From contig NZ_JOIR01000002.1 in assembly GCF_000720115.1 (NCBI RefSeq), forward strand, positions 232,293-296,292: a DNA stretch of 64,000 nucleotides, read 5' to 3'. Position numbers and translations under genes: made by a program. This stretch comes from Streptomyces sp. NRRL F-2580 (GTDB lineage Bacteria; Actinomycetota; Actinomycetes; Streptomycetales; Streptomycetaceae). This document shows, piece after piece, positions 26,067-34,794 of the stretch; within the stretch, counting starts at the first letter, position 1, and each line of letters opens with the position of its first letter. The notes beneath the pieces are model-generated. The model was not told the DNA's origin. It made no database searches and was given only the letters and a program-made list of their open reading frames with translations.

Positions 26067-27425
26067 TTGAGCAGTTCCGCACCGCAGCATCCACGACCGG
26101 CGGGCGGCCACCGTCTGTGGTCCGTGGACGAGCACCTCGCGGACGTCCTCACGGCCGTCCGGCCGCTGGAGCCCATCGAGCTCCAGCTGCTGGACGCCCA
26201 GGGCTGTGTCCTGGTCGAGGACGTCACCGTGCCCGTCGCCCTCCCGCCCTTCGACAACAGCTCCATGGACGGCTACGCCGTCCGCACGGCCGACGTCCAG
26301 GGTGCGAGCGAGGAGTTCCCCGCGGTGCTGACGGTCATCGGGGACGTCGCGGCGGGCAGCGGTGAGCTGCCCACCGTGGGCCCCGGCGAGGCCGCCCGGA
26401 TCATGACCGGCGCCCCGCTGCCGCCCGGTGCGGAAGCCGTCGTACCGGTGGAGTGGACCGACGGCGGCACGGGCGGCGGCGCGGTCGCCGGGATGACCCC
26501 GGCCAGCGCGGCCCCCGAGCAGGCGGGCGGCGAGGTGCGGGTGCACCGCGCCGCCGAGGTGCGAGCGCACGTCCGCGCGCGCGGCAGCGACGTACAGGCC
26601 GGTGACCTGGCGCTGGCAGCCGGGACCGTCCTCGGGCCGCCGCAGATCGCCCTGCTGGCCGCCATCGGGCGCGGCACCGTACGGGTCCGGCCGCGGCCGC
26701 GCGTGGTGGTCCTGTCCACCGGCAGCGAGCTGGTCCAGCCCGGCGAGGCGCTCACCTCGGGCACGATCTACGACTCCAACAGCTTCGCGCTCGCCGCGGC
26801 CGCCCGGGACGCCGGAGCCATCGCCTACCGCGTCGGCGCCGTCGCGGACGACGCCGACACCCTGCGCGCCACCATCGAGGACCAGCTGATCCGTGCCGAC
26901 CTGCTGGTCACCACGGGCGGAGTCAGCGTCGGCGCGTACGACGTGGTCAAGGAGGCGTTGTCCTCCGTCGGCGCGGGCGACGAGGCCTCCGGGGACGTGG
27001 ACGGCGCCGGGATCGACTTCCGCAAGCTCGCCATGCAGCCCGGCAAGCCTCAGGGGTTCGGCACGATCGGCCCGGACCACACCCCGCTGCTGGCCCTGCC
27101 CGGCAACCCGGTGTCCTCGTACGTCTCTTTCGAGCTGTTCGTGCGCCCCGCGATCCGCACCCTGATGGGCCTGCCGGAGTCCGAGGTCCGGCGGCCGAGC
27201 GTCCGGGCGGTGCTGACGGCCGACAAGGCGCTCGGCTCCCCGGCCGGCCGCCGCCAGTTCCTGCGCGGCAAGTACGACGCGGAGAGCGGAACGGTCAGCC
27301 CGGTCGGCGGATCGGGCTCCCACCTGATCGCCGCGCTGGCGCACGCCGACTCGCTGATGGTCGTACCGGAGGACGTCACCTCGGTGGAGCCCGGGACCGA
27401 GCTGGAAGTGGTCCTGCTCGGCTGA
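26067..27425 (+). CDS. glp: Gephyrin-like Glp / MoeA-family molybdotransferase
   Basis: A 452-residue MoeA/gephyrin-E-like protein. Domains in order: MoeA N-terminal (ELQLLDAQGCVLVEDVTVPV, PPFDNSSMDGYAVR), a beta-rich lobe, the MoCF/Mog-like domain (VVLSTGSELVQPGEALTSG, LLVTTGGVSVGAYDVV, ALPGNPVSSYVSFELF) and the C-terminal barrel. TTG 26067 is supported by GGAGGAG about ten bases upstream, at the end of galU. Position after galU and before rimJ-like and sepX matches the Corynebacterium/Mycobacterium gene (Rv0994) whose product, Glp, was shown to bind the division protein FtsZ and the membrane receptor GlpR. It may act in cofactor synthesis, division or both. Confidence 0.92.
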   Translation: MSSSAPQHPRPAGGHRLWSVDEHLADVLTAVRPLEPIELQLLDAQGCVLVEDVTVPVALPPFDNSSMDGYAVRTADVQGASEEFPAVLTVIGDVAAGSGELPTVGPGEAARIMTGAPLPPGAEAVVPVEWTDGGTGGGAVAGMTPASAAPEQAGGEVRVHRAAEVRAHVRARGSDVQAGDLALAAGTVLGPPQIALLAAIGRGTVRVRPRPRVVVLSTGSELVQPGEALTSGTIYDSNSFALAAAARDAGAIAYRVGAVADDADTLRATIEDQLIRADLLVTTGGVSVGAYDVVKEALSSVGAGDEASGDVDGAGIDFRKLAMQPGKPQGFGTIGPDHTPLLALPGNPVSSYVSFELFVRPAIRTLMGLPESEVRRPSVRAVLTADKALGSPAGRRQFLRGKYDAESGTVSPVGGSGSHLIAALAHADSLMVVPEDVTSVEPGTELEVVLLG

Positions 27426-27499
27426 AGTGCGGCCGGTGCGGGTAGCGTGTTGCACCACACAGGCCCCTCGGGGGCCCGGACGGAAGCGACGCGCAGAGT

Positions 27500-27979
27500 A
27501 TGAGCACGCAGAGCAGGCTGACCCATATCGACGAGGCCGGCGCGGCCCGGATGGTCGACGTCTCCGAGAAGGACGTCACCACCCGGACGGCCCGGGCCAG
27601 TGGACGGGTGCTGGTCTCCCCCCGGGTGATCGAGCTGCTGCGCGGCGAGGGCGTCCCCAAGGGTGATGCCCTCGCCACCGCGCGGATCGCCGGGATCATG
27701 GGGGCGAAGAAGACCCCCGACCTGATCCCGCTCTGCCATCCGCTGGCGGTCTCCGGCGTGAAGGTCGACCTCAAGGTCGCCGACGACGCCGTCGAGATCC
27801 TCGCCACCGTGAAGACGACCGACCGTACGGGCGTCGAGATGGAGGCGCTGACCGCCGTCGCCGTCGCCGGCCTCACCGTGATCGACATGGTGAAGGCGGT
27901 CGACAAGGGCGCGGTCATCACGGACGTCCGGGTGGAGGAGAAGACCGGCGGCAAGTCCGGCGACTGGGCGCGCTCGTGA
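27500..27979 (+). CDS. moaC: Cyclic pyranopterin monophosphate synthase MoaC
   Basis: A 159-residue MoaC. Diagnostic residues are in KKTPDLIPLCHPLAVSG and KTTDRTGVEMEALTAV, which hold the catalytic Lys and Asp, plus the N-terminal RMVDVSEKDVTTR. It converts the MoaA product to cyclic pyranopterin in molybdenum cofactor synthesis. ATG 27500. Its stop overlaps the GTG of the next gene (GTGA at 27976), so the two are translationally coupled. MoaA is not in the window. Confidence 0.95.
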   Translation: MSTQSRLTHIDEAGAARMVDVSEKDVTTRTARASGRVLVSPRVIELLRGEGVPKGDALATARIAGIMGAKKTPDLIPLCHPLAVSGVKVDLKVADDAVEILATVKTTDRTGVEMEALTAVAVAGLTVIDMVKAVDKGAVITDVRVEEKTGGKSGDWARS

Positions 27980-28569
27980 ACGCCCCGCGCGGCGGTGAGG
28001 TGCACAGCCACGTCGGCCACGTCCCGCAGACCCAGGAACCCGTGGCCGCGGCCGCACCCGCCGCCACGGGCCGGGCGCTCGTCGTCACGGCCTCCAACCG
28101 GGCCTCGCAGGGCGTGTACGCCGACAAGGGCGGCCCGCTGCTGGCGCAGGCGCTGGAGGAGCTCGGTTTCACGGTGGACGGCCCGCGGGTCGTCCCGGAC
28201 GGCGATCCCGTCGAGCAGGCGCTGCGCGAGGGCGTGGCCGGCGGCTACGACGTCATCCTGACCACCGGCGGGACCGGGATCTCGCCGACGGACCGCACCC
28301 CCGACGCCACCGCGCGCGTGCTGGACTACGAGATCCCCGGGATCCCGCAGGCCATCCGCGCCGAGGGCCTGGCGCAGGTGCCGACCGCGGCCCTGTCCCG
28401 GGGCCTCGCGGGAGTCGCGGGGCACACCCTCATCGTCAACCTCCCCGGTTCGACGGGCGGGGTGCGCGACGGCCTCGCCGTCCTCTCCCGCATCCTTCCG
28501 CACGCCGTGGACCAGATCCGGGGCGGCGATCACCCCAGACCGGCGGGACCCTCCGGGAGCGAGAGCTGA
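27976..28569 (+). CDS. mog: MoaB/Mog family molybdenum cofactor protein
   Basis: A 197-residue MogA/MoaB-fold protein with a 30-residue disordered start. Core motifs are ALVVTASNRASQGVYADKGG, the MPT-binding loop VILTTGGTGISPTDRTPDAT and LIVNLPGSTGGVRDGL. The family adenylylates molybdopterin before metal insertion by MoeA. GTG 27976 overlaps the moaC stop. Its own TGA (28567-28569) overlaps the likely CTG start of the downstream acetyltransferase. Confidence 0.9.
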   Translation: MNAPRGGEVHSHVGHVPQTQEPVAAAAPAATGRALVVTASNRASQGVYADKGGPLLAQALEELGFTVDGPRVVPDGDPVEQALREGVAGGYDVILTTGGTGISPTDRTPDATARVLDYEIPGIPQAIRAEGLAQVPTAALSRGLAGVAGHTLIVNLPGSTGGVRDGLAVLSRILPHAVDQIRGGDHPRPAGPSGSES

Positions 28570-29192
28570 ACGGCCCCTCCTGGCCGGTCGTCCTGACGGA
28601 CGGCGACGTGACCCTCCGGCCGATAAGACTGCGGGACCAGAAGGCCTGGCGCGAGGTCAACCGGCGCAACCGGGACTGGCTCCGGCCGTGGGAGGCGACG
28701 ATCCCGCCGCCCGCGCCGTGGGGGCCGGTGGTGCAGCGGCCCACGTACCGCCAGATGGTCCGCCATCTGCGGGCGGAGGCGAACGCGGGCCGGATGCTGC
28801 CCTTCGTCATCGAGTACCAGGGCCGTCTGGTGGGCCAGCTGACGGTCGCCGGGATCACCTGGGGCTCGATGTGCGCGGCCCACGTCGGCTACTGGGTGGA
28901 CCGCGAGGTGGCCGGCCGCGGCGTGATGCCCACCGCGGTCGCGCTGGCGGTGGACCACTGCTTCGGGAAGGTCGGCCTGCACCGGATCGAGGTGTGCATC
29001 CGCCCCGAGAACGGGCCGAGCCGGCGGGTCGTGGAGAAGCTGGGCCTGCGCGAGGAGGGACTGCGTCCGCGGTACCTGCACATCGACGGGGCCTGGCGCG
29101 ACCACCTCGTCTACGCGGTCACGGTGGAGGAGGTGCCGGAGGGGCTGCTGCGCCGCTGGCACCGGGCGCGGCACAAGACACCCCCGAAATAG
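28566..29192 (+). CDS. RimJ/RimL-type GNAT acetyltransferase
   Basis: A GNAT acetyltransferase of about 208 residues. It carries WREVNRRNRDWLRPWEATIP, HVGYWVDREVAGRGVMPTAV with the acetyl-CoA loop, and RIEVCIRPENGPSRRVVEKL, typical of the RimJ ribosomal-protein or N-terminal acetylase branch. The first conventional start is GTG 28608. I extend to CTG 28566, which overlaps the mog stop (CTGA), has GGGAG six bases away, and adds NGPSWPVVLTDGDVTLRPI, a family-like beginning recalled from homologues. The gene corresponds to Rv0995 in M. tuberculosis. Its substrate is unknown. Confidence 0.88.
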   Translation: MNGPSWPVVLTDGDVTLRPIRLRDQKAWREVNRRNRDWLRPWEATIPPPAPWGPVVQRPTYRQMVRHLRAEANAGRMLPFVIEYQGRLVGQLTVAGITWGSMCAAHVGYWVDREVAGRGVMPTAVALAVDHCFGKVGLHRIEVCIRPENGPSRRVVEKLGLREEGLRPRYLHIDGAWRDHLVYAVTVEEVPEGLLRRWHRARHKTPPK

Positions 29193-29360
29193 ATAACCGA
29201 ATATCTGTTCGAATTAATGGGACGGCAAGGGGCCGGGGACCGATTCGCCCATAACCTGATCCGAAGAATCACAAAAAAAGTCCGTGATATCAGCGAGATC
29301 GCGCGACACACCGGCCCAATTGGCCGATCCCCCCGCCCACGCCCCTCTACGGTGTGAGGT

Positions 29361-30395
29361 GTGAGCAGCAGCGGCCTCATCTACGCAGTCATTGTCGGGG
29401 CCTGGGCCGCCTACTTGGTGCCCATGTGGCTCCGGAGGCAGGACGAGCTGAACGAGGCCCGTCCGACGGAACGCTTCTCCACTGCCATTCGGCTGCTTTC
29501 CGGCCGGGCGGGAATGGAGCGCCGTTACGCCAAGGGGCTGCGTGAGCGCGGTGACGAGGAGGCGGGGCCCCAGCCCCACGCGGACCCGGACGCCGCGACG
29601 GAAAAGGTGAATTCCGTCGACGCCGACGCCCGGGCCGTTGGCGTGCCCCCGACCAGGGCGGAGCCGAGACCGGCCGCCGCCGAGCGGGAGCAGCGCGCGG
29701 AGCGGGCCCGGCGCGAACAGCGCCTCCAGGTCCTCGCACGCCGCCGGCGCACCACCGCGCTCCTCTTCCTGGTCTTCACCCTCGGCGCGGTCGTCGCGGC
29801 GGTGGGCGGCCTGCGCTTCCTGTGGGCCCCCGCGGTGCCCGCCCTCCTGCTGAGCGCGTACATCGTGCACCTGCGGGTCCAGGAGCGGCGGCGCTACGAG
29901 TTCACGATGGACCGGCGACGCGCCGAGGCGGCCGCGCGGCAGCTGCGCGAGAACCGGCCGCGGCGCCGCGACTCCGGGGACACCGCCCCCGCGGGCGCCG
30001 AACCGGACCCTGCACCACCGGTCTCCCCGCAGGAGGCCGGGCGGCGCGCGCTCGTCGAGCAGACCGACCACGCCGAGTGGGTGGACCAGCAGCGCGAACG
30101 CGAACGCGGCCCCGCCCGCGGTGACAGCTGGGAGCCGGTCCCGGTCCCGCTGCCGACGTACGTGACGGCCCCGGTCGCCCCCCGCGCCACCGGCCCGGCC
30201 GCCCCGGACGGCTGGAGCGCGACCCGCTCCAGCACGGCCGAGCCGACGGAACCCCGCCTGCGCGCGCAGCCCGCGGCCCCCAAGCCGGACGCGAAGCCGC
30301 AGACCACCCCGCGCCCCCGCGGCCAGGCCGGCGGCCGCACCCCGCTGTTCGACCAGTACGAGAGCGACGACCGCCCGCGCGCCGCCAACGAGTGA
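29361..30395 (+). CDS. sepX: Divisome membrane protein SepX (GlpR-like)
   Basis: A 344-residue actinomycete-specific membrane protein. It starts with a helix (GLIYAVIVGAWAAYLVPMW) followed by LRRQDELNEARPTERFSTAI, which is the family hallmark. It then has a charged region, a helix pair near residues 132-175 (ALLFLVFTLGAVVAAVGGL and APAVPALLLSAYIVHL) and a long Pro/Arg/Ala-rich tail. Published work identifies Streptomyces SepX as a septum component and its corynebacterial counterpart GlpR as the receptor for Glp. GTG 29361. It lies downstream of galU-glp-moaC-mog-rimJ. The upstream 168 bases are relatively A+T-rich and should hold its promoter. Confidence 0.87.
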   Translation: MSSSGLIYAVIVGAWAAYLVPMWLRRQDELNEARPTERFSTAIRLLSGRAGMERRYAKGLRERGDEEAGPQPHADPDAATEKVNSVDADARAVGVPPTRAEPRPAAAEREQRAERARREQRLQVLARRRRTTALLFLVFTLGAVVAAVGGLRFLWAPAVPALLLSAYIVHLRVQERRRYEFTMDRRRAEAAARQLRENRPRRRDSGDTAPAGAEPDPAPPVSPQEAGRRALVEQTDHAEWVDQQRERERGPARGDSWEPVPVPLPTYVTAPVAPRATGPAAPDGWSATRSSTAEPTEPRLRAQPAAPKPDAKPQTTPRPRGQAGGRTPLFDQYESDDRPRAANE

Positions 30396-30473
30396 TCGGT
30401 GACCTGCGCGGACGCTCCGGGAAACGCGTTTTGGAGCAGCCGCGCGGGGATGCTAATGTTTCACACGTCGCAA

Positions 30474-30547
30474 GGGCCTGTGGCGCAGTCTGGTAGCGCA
30501 CCTCGTTCGCATCGAGGGGGTCTGGGGTTCAAATCCCCACAGGTCCA
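30474..30547 (+). tRNA. tRNA-Ala (anticodon CGC)
   Basis: A 74-base cloverleaf. The acceptor stem GGGCCTG pairs with CAGGTCC, including the alanine identity pair G3-U70, with discriminator A. The anticodon stem CCTCG/CGAGG encloses TTCGCAT with anticodon CGC at 30508-30510. The T arm is TGGGGTTCAAATCCCCA. The 3' CCA is not encoded. A strong terminator follows. Confidence 0.97.
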
Positions 30548-30556
30548 CAGACGATG

Positions 30557-30592
30557 AAGATCCCGCCCGATCGTAAGATCGGGCGGGATCTT
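30557..30592 (+). terminator. Terminator of tRNA-Ala
   Basis: A perfect 16-bp stem (30557-30572 with 30577-30592) around a GTAA loop is followed by CTGCTTTT. It is placed ten bases after the tRNA and is a canonical intrinsic terminator. Confidence 0.85.
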
Positions 30593-30740
30593 CTGCTTTT
30601 CCGGCGCTTTCCCGCGCTTCCCGCTGAGACCGTACCGGCGGGTAAACCCCTGCGTTCCTTCAGCCACTGGCCGATAAACTCCGCCTGCCCGTAACTCCCG
30701 TGATGGTCACCGGGGTCGGGCTGCTTTGACTGGGGGGTTC

Positions 30741-33700
30741 ATGAGCTTGCTGCCGATCGGCAGAAGACCGCGGGACAGACGGGGGAGAGGGGCCCGCGCG
30801 GGTGTCGTCTCCGGGGCGTTGCTGCTCGCCGTCCTGACCGCCTTCACCGGCCAGACCGGAGCCGCGTTCGCGGCGGCCGCGCCGCCCGGGGCCACCGCCT
30901 CGGCGCAGGCGGAGCCCGCCGCGCCGGCCGGGCCCAAGGCGCCGCCGAAGGCGGACCCGAAGGCCGACCACGAGGCCGCCGTGCGTGCGCTCGGCAAGAG
31001 CGACGCCGCCGAGACCTGCCCCGCGGCCCTCGTGGCGCACACGACCGTCACCTGCACGGTCGACCCGTACAAGACCGCCTCCTTCACGCTCGCACTGCCG
31101 CAGCAGAAGGACGTCGTCCTGTACCAGGTCGTCACCCAACGCTGGGCCAACCACAAGCTGGTGGCCCCGGACGGCACCACGGTCACCTGTGAGAACGTCC
31201 TCGGCTCCGGCAGCGCCGGCGGGGCGCAGCGCTGCCCCACCGGCACGGCCGGCACGTACAAGCTGGAGGTCACGGACTCCTACGGTGCGCAGAACGCCAT
31301 CTCCGTGTCGTACGTCCCGCTGCTCTCCTCCACCGCCTGCAAGGCGGTCGGCGCCGCCGACCGCAAGCTCGGCGCCCCGACCGTGTTCCACGGCTCGCCG
31401 GCCGCCGGTTCGGCGGGCGACTGCTACACGCTGGACCTGGCCGCGAACGACGTGCTGCGCAGCTACGCGTCCACGTACCGGGTGGGTCAGGACGTCTACG
31501 ACGCCACCGGCAAGATGGTCTGCGGCACGGACAGCCACCGTGGCGAGACCCTCGACTGCAAGCTCACCGGTACCGCGCCGTACCGGATGTCGGTGCTCCA
31601 GGGCTCCGGCACCGCCGAGGACTACGACCTCACCGTGGCCCGGCTCTCCAAGCCCGAGGGCTGCGCGGTGGTGGAGCCGCAGGCGTTCGGGGCCGCCCCG
31701 GACCTGAGCTCCACGGCCCGCTGCCGCACCCTGCGGGTGGCGCAGGCCGCGCACCACACGTTCGCTCCGGTCGCCTCCGCGAGCGTTCCGTACGGCGCGC
31801 TGTTCGACGCCCAGGGCGCCGCGATCACCGCCTGCGGGCAGGGCGCCTGCGACCTGACCCCCGGTGACCACACCTGGGCCGTCGACCCCCGGAGCACCGA
31901 CGCCGGCGCGTTCGGGATGGCCTTCCACTCCGCCAAGGAGACCCGCGGCTGCACCGCGACGCACGACAACGGCCTGGTGGCCGGTCCGGCCACCGGCACC
32001 TTCGGCGGGCCCGGGCAGCGGCTCTGCCTGACCCTGCCGACGGCGACCGGCAACGGTGTCTACCTGCTCAACCGGCCGCCCGCCGAAGGCACCAGCGCGG
32101 CCGTCACGGTCTACGACGCCGCCGGTGCCAAGCAGTGCGAGGAGGACGGCTACGCCTACTACGTCTGCAAGCTGACCGGGACCGCCCCCTTCCGCGCGGT
32201 CCTGAGCGGCACGGAGTCCCGGGCGTTCCGGCTGGTCATCCACCGGACCGGCGAGACCGCGGGCTGCGCCGCGTGGCCGCAGACCGGGTTCGACGGGTCC
32301 TGGGGGGCCGAGGTCCCGCTCGGCGGGGAGACCCGGCAGCAGTGCCTGAGCCTGCCGGCCGACAAGCACTCCACGGCCGAGATGCTCGACTACACCAACG
32401 AGCAGAACAAGGTGAACGGCACGATCCAGGTGGTGGACCCCTCGGGCAGCACGGTGTGCTCGACCGTCGGCGGTTCGACCACCACCTGCGCTCTCGGCGC
32501 CGGAGTGCCGTACACCGCCATGGTCGTCTTCACCGGCTGGGGAACGGACACCTACAAGGTGGTCCGGCGTGACATCTCGCCGACCGCGAAGTGCACCGCG
32601 CCCGCCTCGACGACGGTCACCGGCCAGTCGACCTCCTTCGACCTGACGTCGGCCCTGGACGCCCGCTGCCTCCGGGTCACCGGCGCCGCCACGGACAAGT
32701 TCTGGCTGAGTTCGCGGACCCTGGAGGACCCGCGGTACGCACCGTCGACGCTGCTGACGGCGGTCGATTCCAACGGGAAGCTCGCCTGCCGCCAGTGGGG
32801 CCTGTCCTGCCGGGTCACCGGGTCGACGTCGTACGTCGTGATCGTGCTCGCCTCCGGCTACCGGGACAAGCCGATCCACACCAACGTGGACACCTGGAAG
32901 GTCGGCACGGCCACCGGATGGGCGCCGGAGTGCACGGCCAACCCCGTCTCCGTCAAGGGCTTCCCGGCGCGGAGCGGAGTGCTCTCCGAGTCCTCGACGG
33001 GCTACTGCGCCGTGGTCGACGTGAAGCCCAATCAGGCCTTCAAGGTCGCCGGAAACAGCAGCACGACCAACAGCGAGCACCCGTCCCTGAACCTGCACGG
33101 TGCGGCTCAGTGGGCGAGTACCGGCGTCGAGTTCCAGTGCACCCAGTTCGCGGGCGTGTTCGGCGCCCGGTGCCTGACCCTCGGGAACGCCGAGGCCGGC
33201 CAGGCCGTACTCCTGATGAGCGCAGGCCGCAGCGCCACGCCCGTGGAGTACAGCATGCAGGGGCTGTGCGACTCCGAGTGCACCCTCCCGCAGCCGGGGG
33301 CCGTGCCCACGTCCATCAGCCCGGCGACGGGCGCCGCCGGCACGCGGACCCACGCCGTCGTGCACGGTACGGGGCTCACCCTGGACACCAAGCTCCACCT
33401 GGTGCGCAGTGACACGGCCGGCGACCCGAGGCCGGTCATGAAGGTGCTCTCCGTGAACGCCGACGGCACCGCGCTCGACGTGCTGGTCGACACCAACGGG
33501 CTGGCGCCGGGCACCTACGACGTCGCGCGCGACAACTACGTGCCCACTCCCGGAGTGCCTTCCGCGGGCTACCTGCCGAAGGCGTACACGGTGACGGCCG
33601 CGGCGGCGCTCTCCAAGAGCCGGTTCGTGCCGATCGCTCCCTCGCGGTTCCTGGACACGCGTGACGGCACCGGGGCCGACAAGGCCCGCGTCGGTCCCGG

Positions 33701-34730
33701 TGGGGTCGTGACGCTCCAGGTGGCCGGTGTGAAGGGCGTCCCGGCGAGCGGGGTGACCGCGGTCGTCATGAACGTGACCGCCGTCAACCCGACCGAGGCG
33801 GGCCACGTGATGGTCTACCCGAACGGGCAGCCGAAGCCCGCCGTGTCGAACCTCAACTTCTCGGCCGGGCAGATCGTGCCCAACCTGGTGACCGTCCCGG
33901 TCGTCAACGGCAAGGTGGACCTGCGCAACAACGCCGGTTCGGTCGACCTGATCGCGGACGTCACCGGGTACTACACCGACAAGGCGGCCACCGGTTCCCC
34001 CCTGACGCCGATCACGCCCACCCGGTTCCTGGACACGCGTGACGGCACCGGGGCCAACAAGGCGCGCGTCGGCCCCGGTGGGGTCGTGACGCTCCAGGTG
34101 GCCGGTGTGAAGGGCGTCCCCGCGAGCGGGGTGACCGCGGTCGTCATGAACGTGACCGCCGTGAGTCCGACCGAGGCCGGCCACGTCACCGTCTACCCGA
34201 ACGGGCAGGCGGCCCCCGGGGTGTCGAACCTCAACTTCACCGCCGGGCAGGTCGTCCCGAACCTGGTGACGGTCCCGGTCGTCAACGGCAAGGTGGACCT
34301 GCGCAACAACTCGGGCTCCGTGGACCTGATCGCGGACGTCACCGGGTACTACTCGGCCACCGGGTCGACGTTCTCGGCCGGTTCGCCGGTGCGGCTGCTG
34401 GACACCCGCTACGGTCTCGGCGCCCGCGCCGGATCCGTCGGCCAGGGCGGCGTCGTCAGCCTGCAGGTCGCCGGCGTCGAGGGCGTACCGCTGACCGGGG
34501 TGACCGCGGTGGTCCTGAACGTCACCGTCACGGCGCCCACGCAGGACGGCCACCTGATCGTCCAGCCGCACGGGGTGCCGCGTCCCAACGTGTCGAACCT
34601 CAACTTCACGGCCGGACAGACGGTCTCCAACCTGGTGGTCGTCCCCGTCGTGGACGGCCGGGTGACCTTCTACAACAACACCGGTTCCGCCGATGTGATC
34701 GCCGACCTGAACGGCTGCTTCACCTCCTGA
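30741..34730 (+). CDS. Giant secreted repeat protein with IPT-like domain and three C-terminal adhesin-like repeats
   Basis: A 1,329-residue secreted protein. The signal peptide has an Arg-rich start and the core GVVSGALLLAVLTAFTG. Residues about 80-840 are seven or so beta-rich modules of roughly 105 residues, each with paired cysteines and a phrase such as CKLTGTAPYRMSV or CKLTGTAPFRAVL. About 850-955 is an IPT/TIG-like domain (PTSISPATGAAGTRTHAVVH). Three repeats of about 120 residues finish the protein, each starting RFLDTRDG or RLLDTRYG and ending near DLIADVTGYY. No sortase signal is present. It looks like an exported surface or matrix protein; the function is unknown. ATG 30741 follows a run of G. 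Confidence 0.85.
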   Translation: MSLLPIGRRPRDRRGRGARAGVVSGALLLAVLTAFTGQTGAAFAAAAPPGATASAQAEPAAPAGPKAPPKADPKADHEAAVRALGKSDAAETCPAALVAHTTVTCTVDPYKTASFTLALPQQKDVVLYQVVTQRWANHKLVAPDGTTVTCENVLGSGSAGGAQRCPTGTAGTYKLEVTDSYGAQNAISVSYVPLLSSTACKAVGAADRKLGAPTVFHGSPAAGSAGDCYTLDLAANDVLRSYASTYRVGQDVYDATGKMVCGTDSHRGETLDCKLTGTAPYRMSVLQGSGTAEDYDLTVARLSKPEGCAVVEPQAFGAAPDLSSTARCRTLRVAQAAHHTFAPVASASVPYGALFDAQGAAITACGQGACDLTPGDHTWAVDPRSTDAGAFGMAFHSAKETRGCTATHDNGLVAGPATGTFGGPGQRLCLTLPTATGNGVYLLNRPPAEGTSAAVTVYDAAGAKQCEEDGYAYYVCKLTGTAPFRAVLSGTESRAFRLVIHRTGETAGCAAWPQTGFDGSWGAEVPLGGETRQQCLSLPADKHSTAEMLDYTNEQNKVNGTIQVVDPSGSTVCSTVGGSTTTCALGAGVPYTAMVVFTGWGTDTYKVVRRDISPTAKCTAPASTTVTGQSTSFDLTSALDARCLRVTGAATDKFWLSSRTLEDPRYAPSTLLTAVDSNGKLACRQWGLSCRVTGSTSYVVIVLASGYRDKPIHTNVDTWKVGTATGWAPECTANPVSVKGFPARSGVLSESSTGYCAVVDVKPNQAFKVAGNSSTTNSEHPSLNLHGAAQWASTGVEFQCTQFAGVFGARCLTLGNAEAGQAVLLMSAGRSATPVEYSMQGLCDSECTLPQPGAVPTSISPATGAAGTRTHAVVHGTGLTLDTKLHLVRSDTAGDPRPVMKVLSVNADGTALDVLVDTNGLAPGTYDVARDNYVPTPGVPSAGYLPKAYTVTAAAALSKSRFVPIAPSRFLDTRDGTGADKARVGPGGVVTLQVAGVKGVPASGVTAVVMNVTAVNPTEAGHVMVYPNGQPKPAVSNLNFSAGQIVPNLVTVPVVNGKVDLRNNAGSVDLIADVTGYYTDKAATGSPLTPITPTRFLDTRDGTGANKARVGPGGVVTLQVAGVKGVPASGVTAVVMNVTAVSPTEAGHVTVYPNGQAAPGVSNLNFTAGQVVPNLVTVPVVNGKVDLRNNSGSVDLIADVTGYYSATGSTFSAGSPVRLLDTRYGLGARAGSVGQGGVVSLQVAGVEGVPLTGVTAVVLNVTVTAPTQDGHLIVQPHGVPRPNVSNLNFTAGQTVSNLVVVPVVDGRVTFYNNTGSADVIADLNGCFTS
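33645..34351 (+). repeat. Near-identical tandem repeat inside the secreted protein gene
   Basis: The segment starting at 33645 recurs at 34023, an offset of 378 bases or 126 codons. Long stretches of both copies are identical at the nucleotide level. The third protein repeat (from about 34378) is more diverged in DNA. Confidence 0.8.
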
Positions 34731-34747
34731 CGGACCCGCGGAAACCA

Positions 34748-34787
34748 CGAAGGGCCCGCCCGGTCACACGACCGGGCGGGCCCTTCG
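34748..34787. terminator. Bidirectional terminator
   Basis: A perfect 18-bp stem (34748-34765 with 34770-34787) with loop ACAC lies between the converging ends of the secreted protein gene (34730) and the aldo/keto reductase gene (34795). Confidence 0.8.
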
Positions 34788-34794
34788 GCGTCGG

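Noticed and set aside
30474..30547. tRNA-Ala as an integration (attachment) site for a mobile island
   Set aside because: I see no integrase gene and no second copy of the tRNA 3' end within the window.
30660..34748. A 1,362-codon minus-strand frame across the secreted repeat protein gene
   Set aside because: Long antisense frames are expected at this G+C content. The plus strand has a signal peptide, modular repeats and a terminator in the right place.
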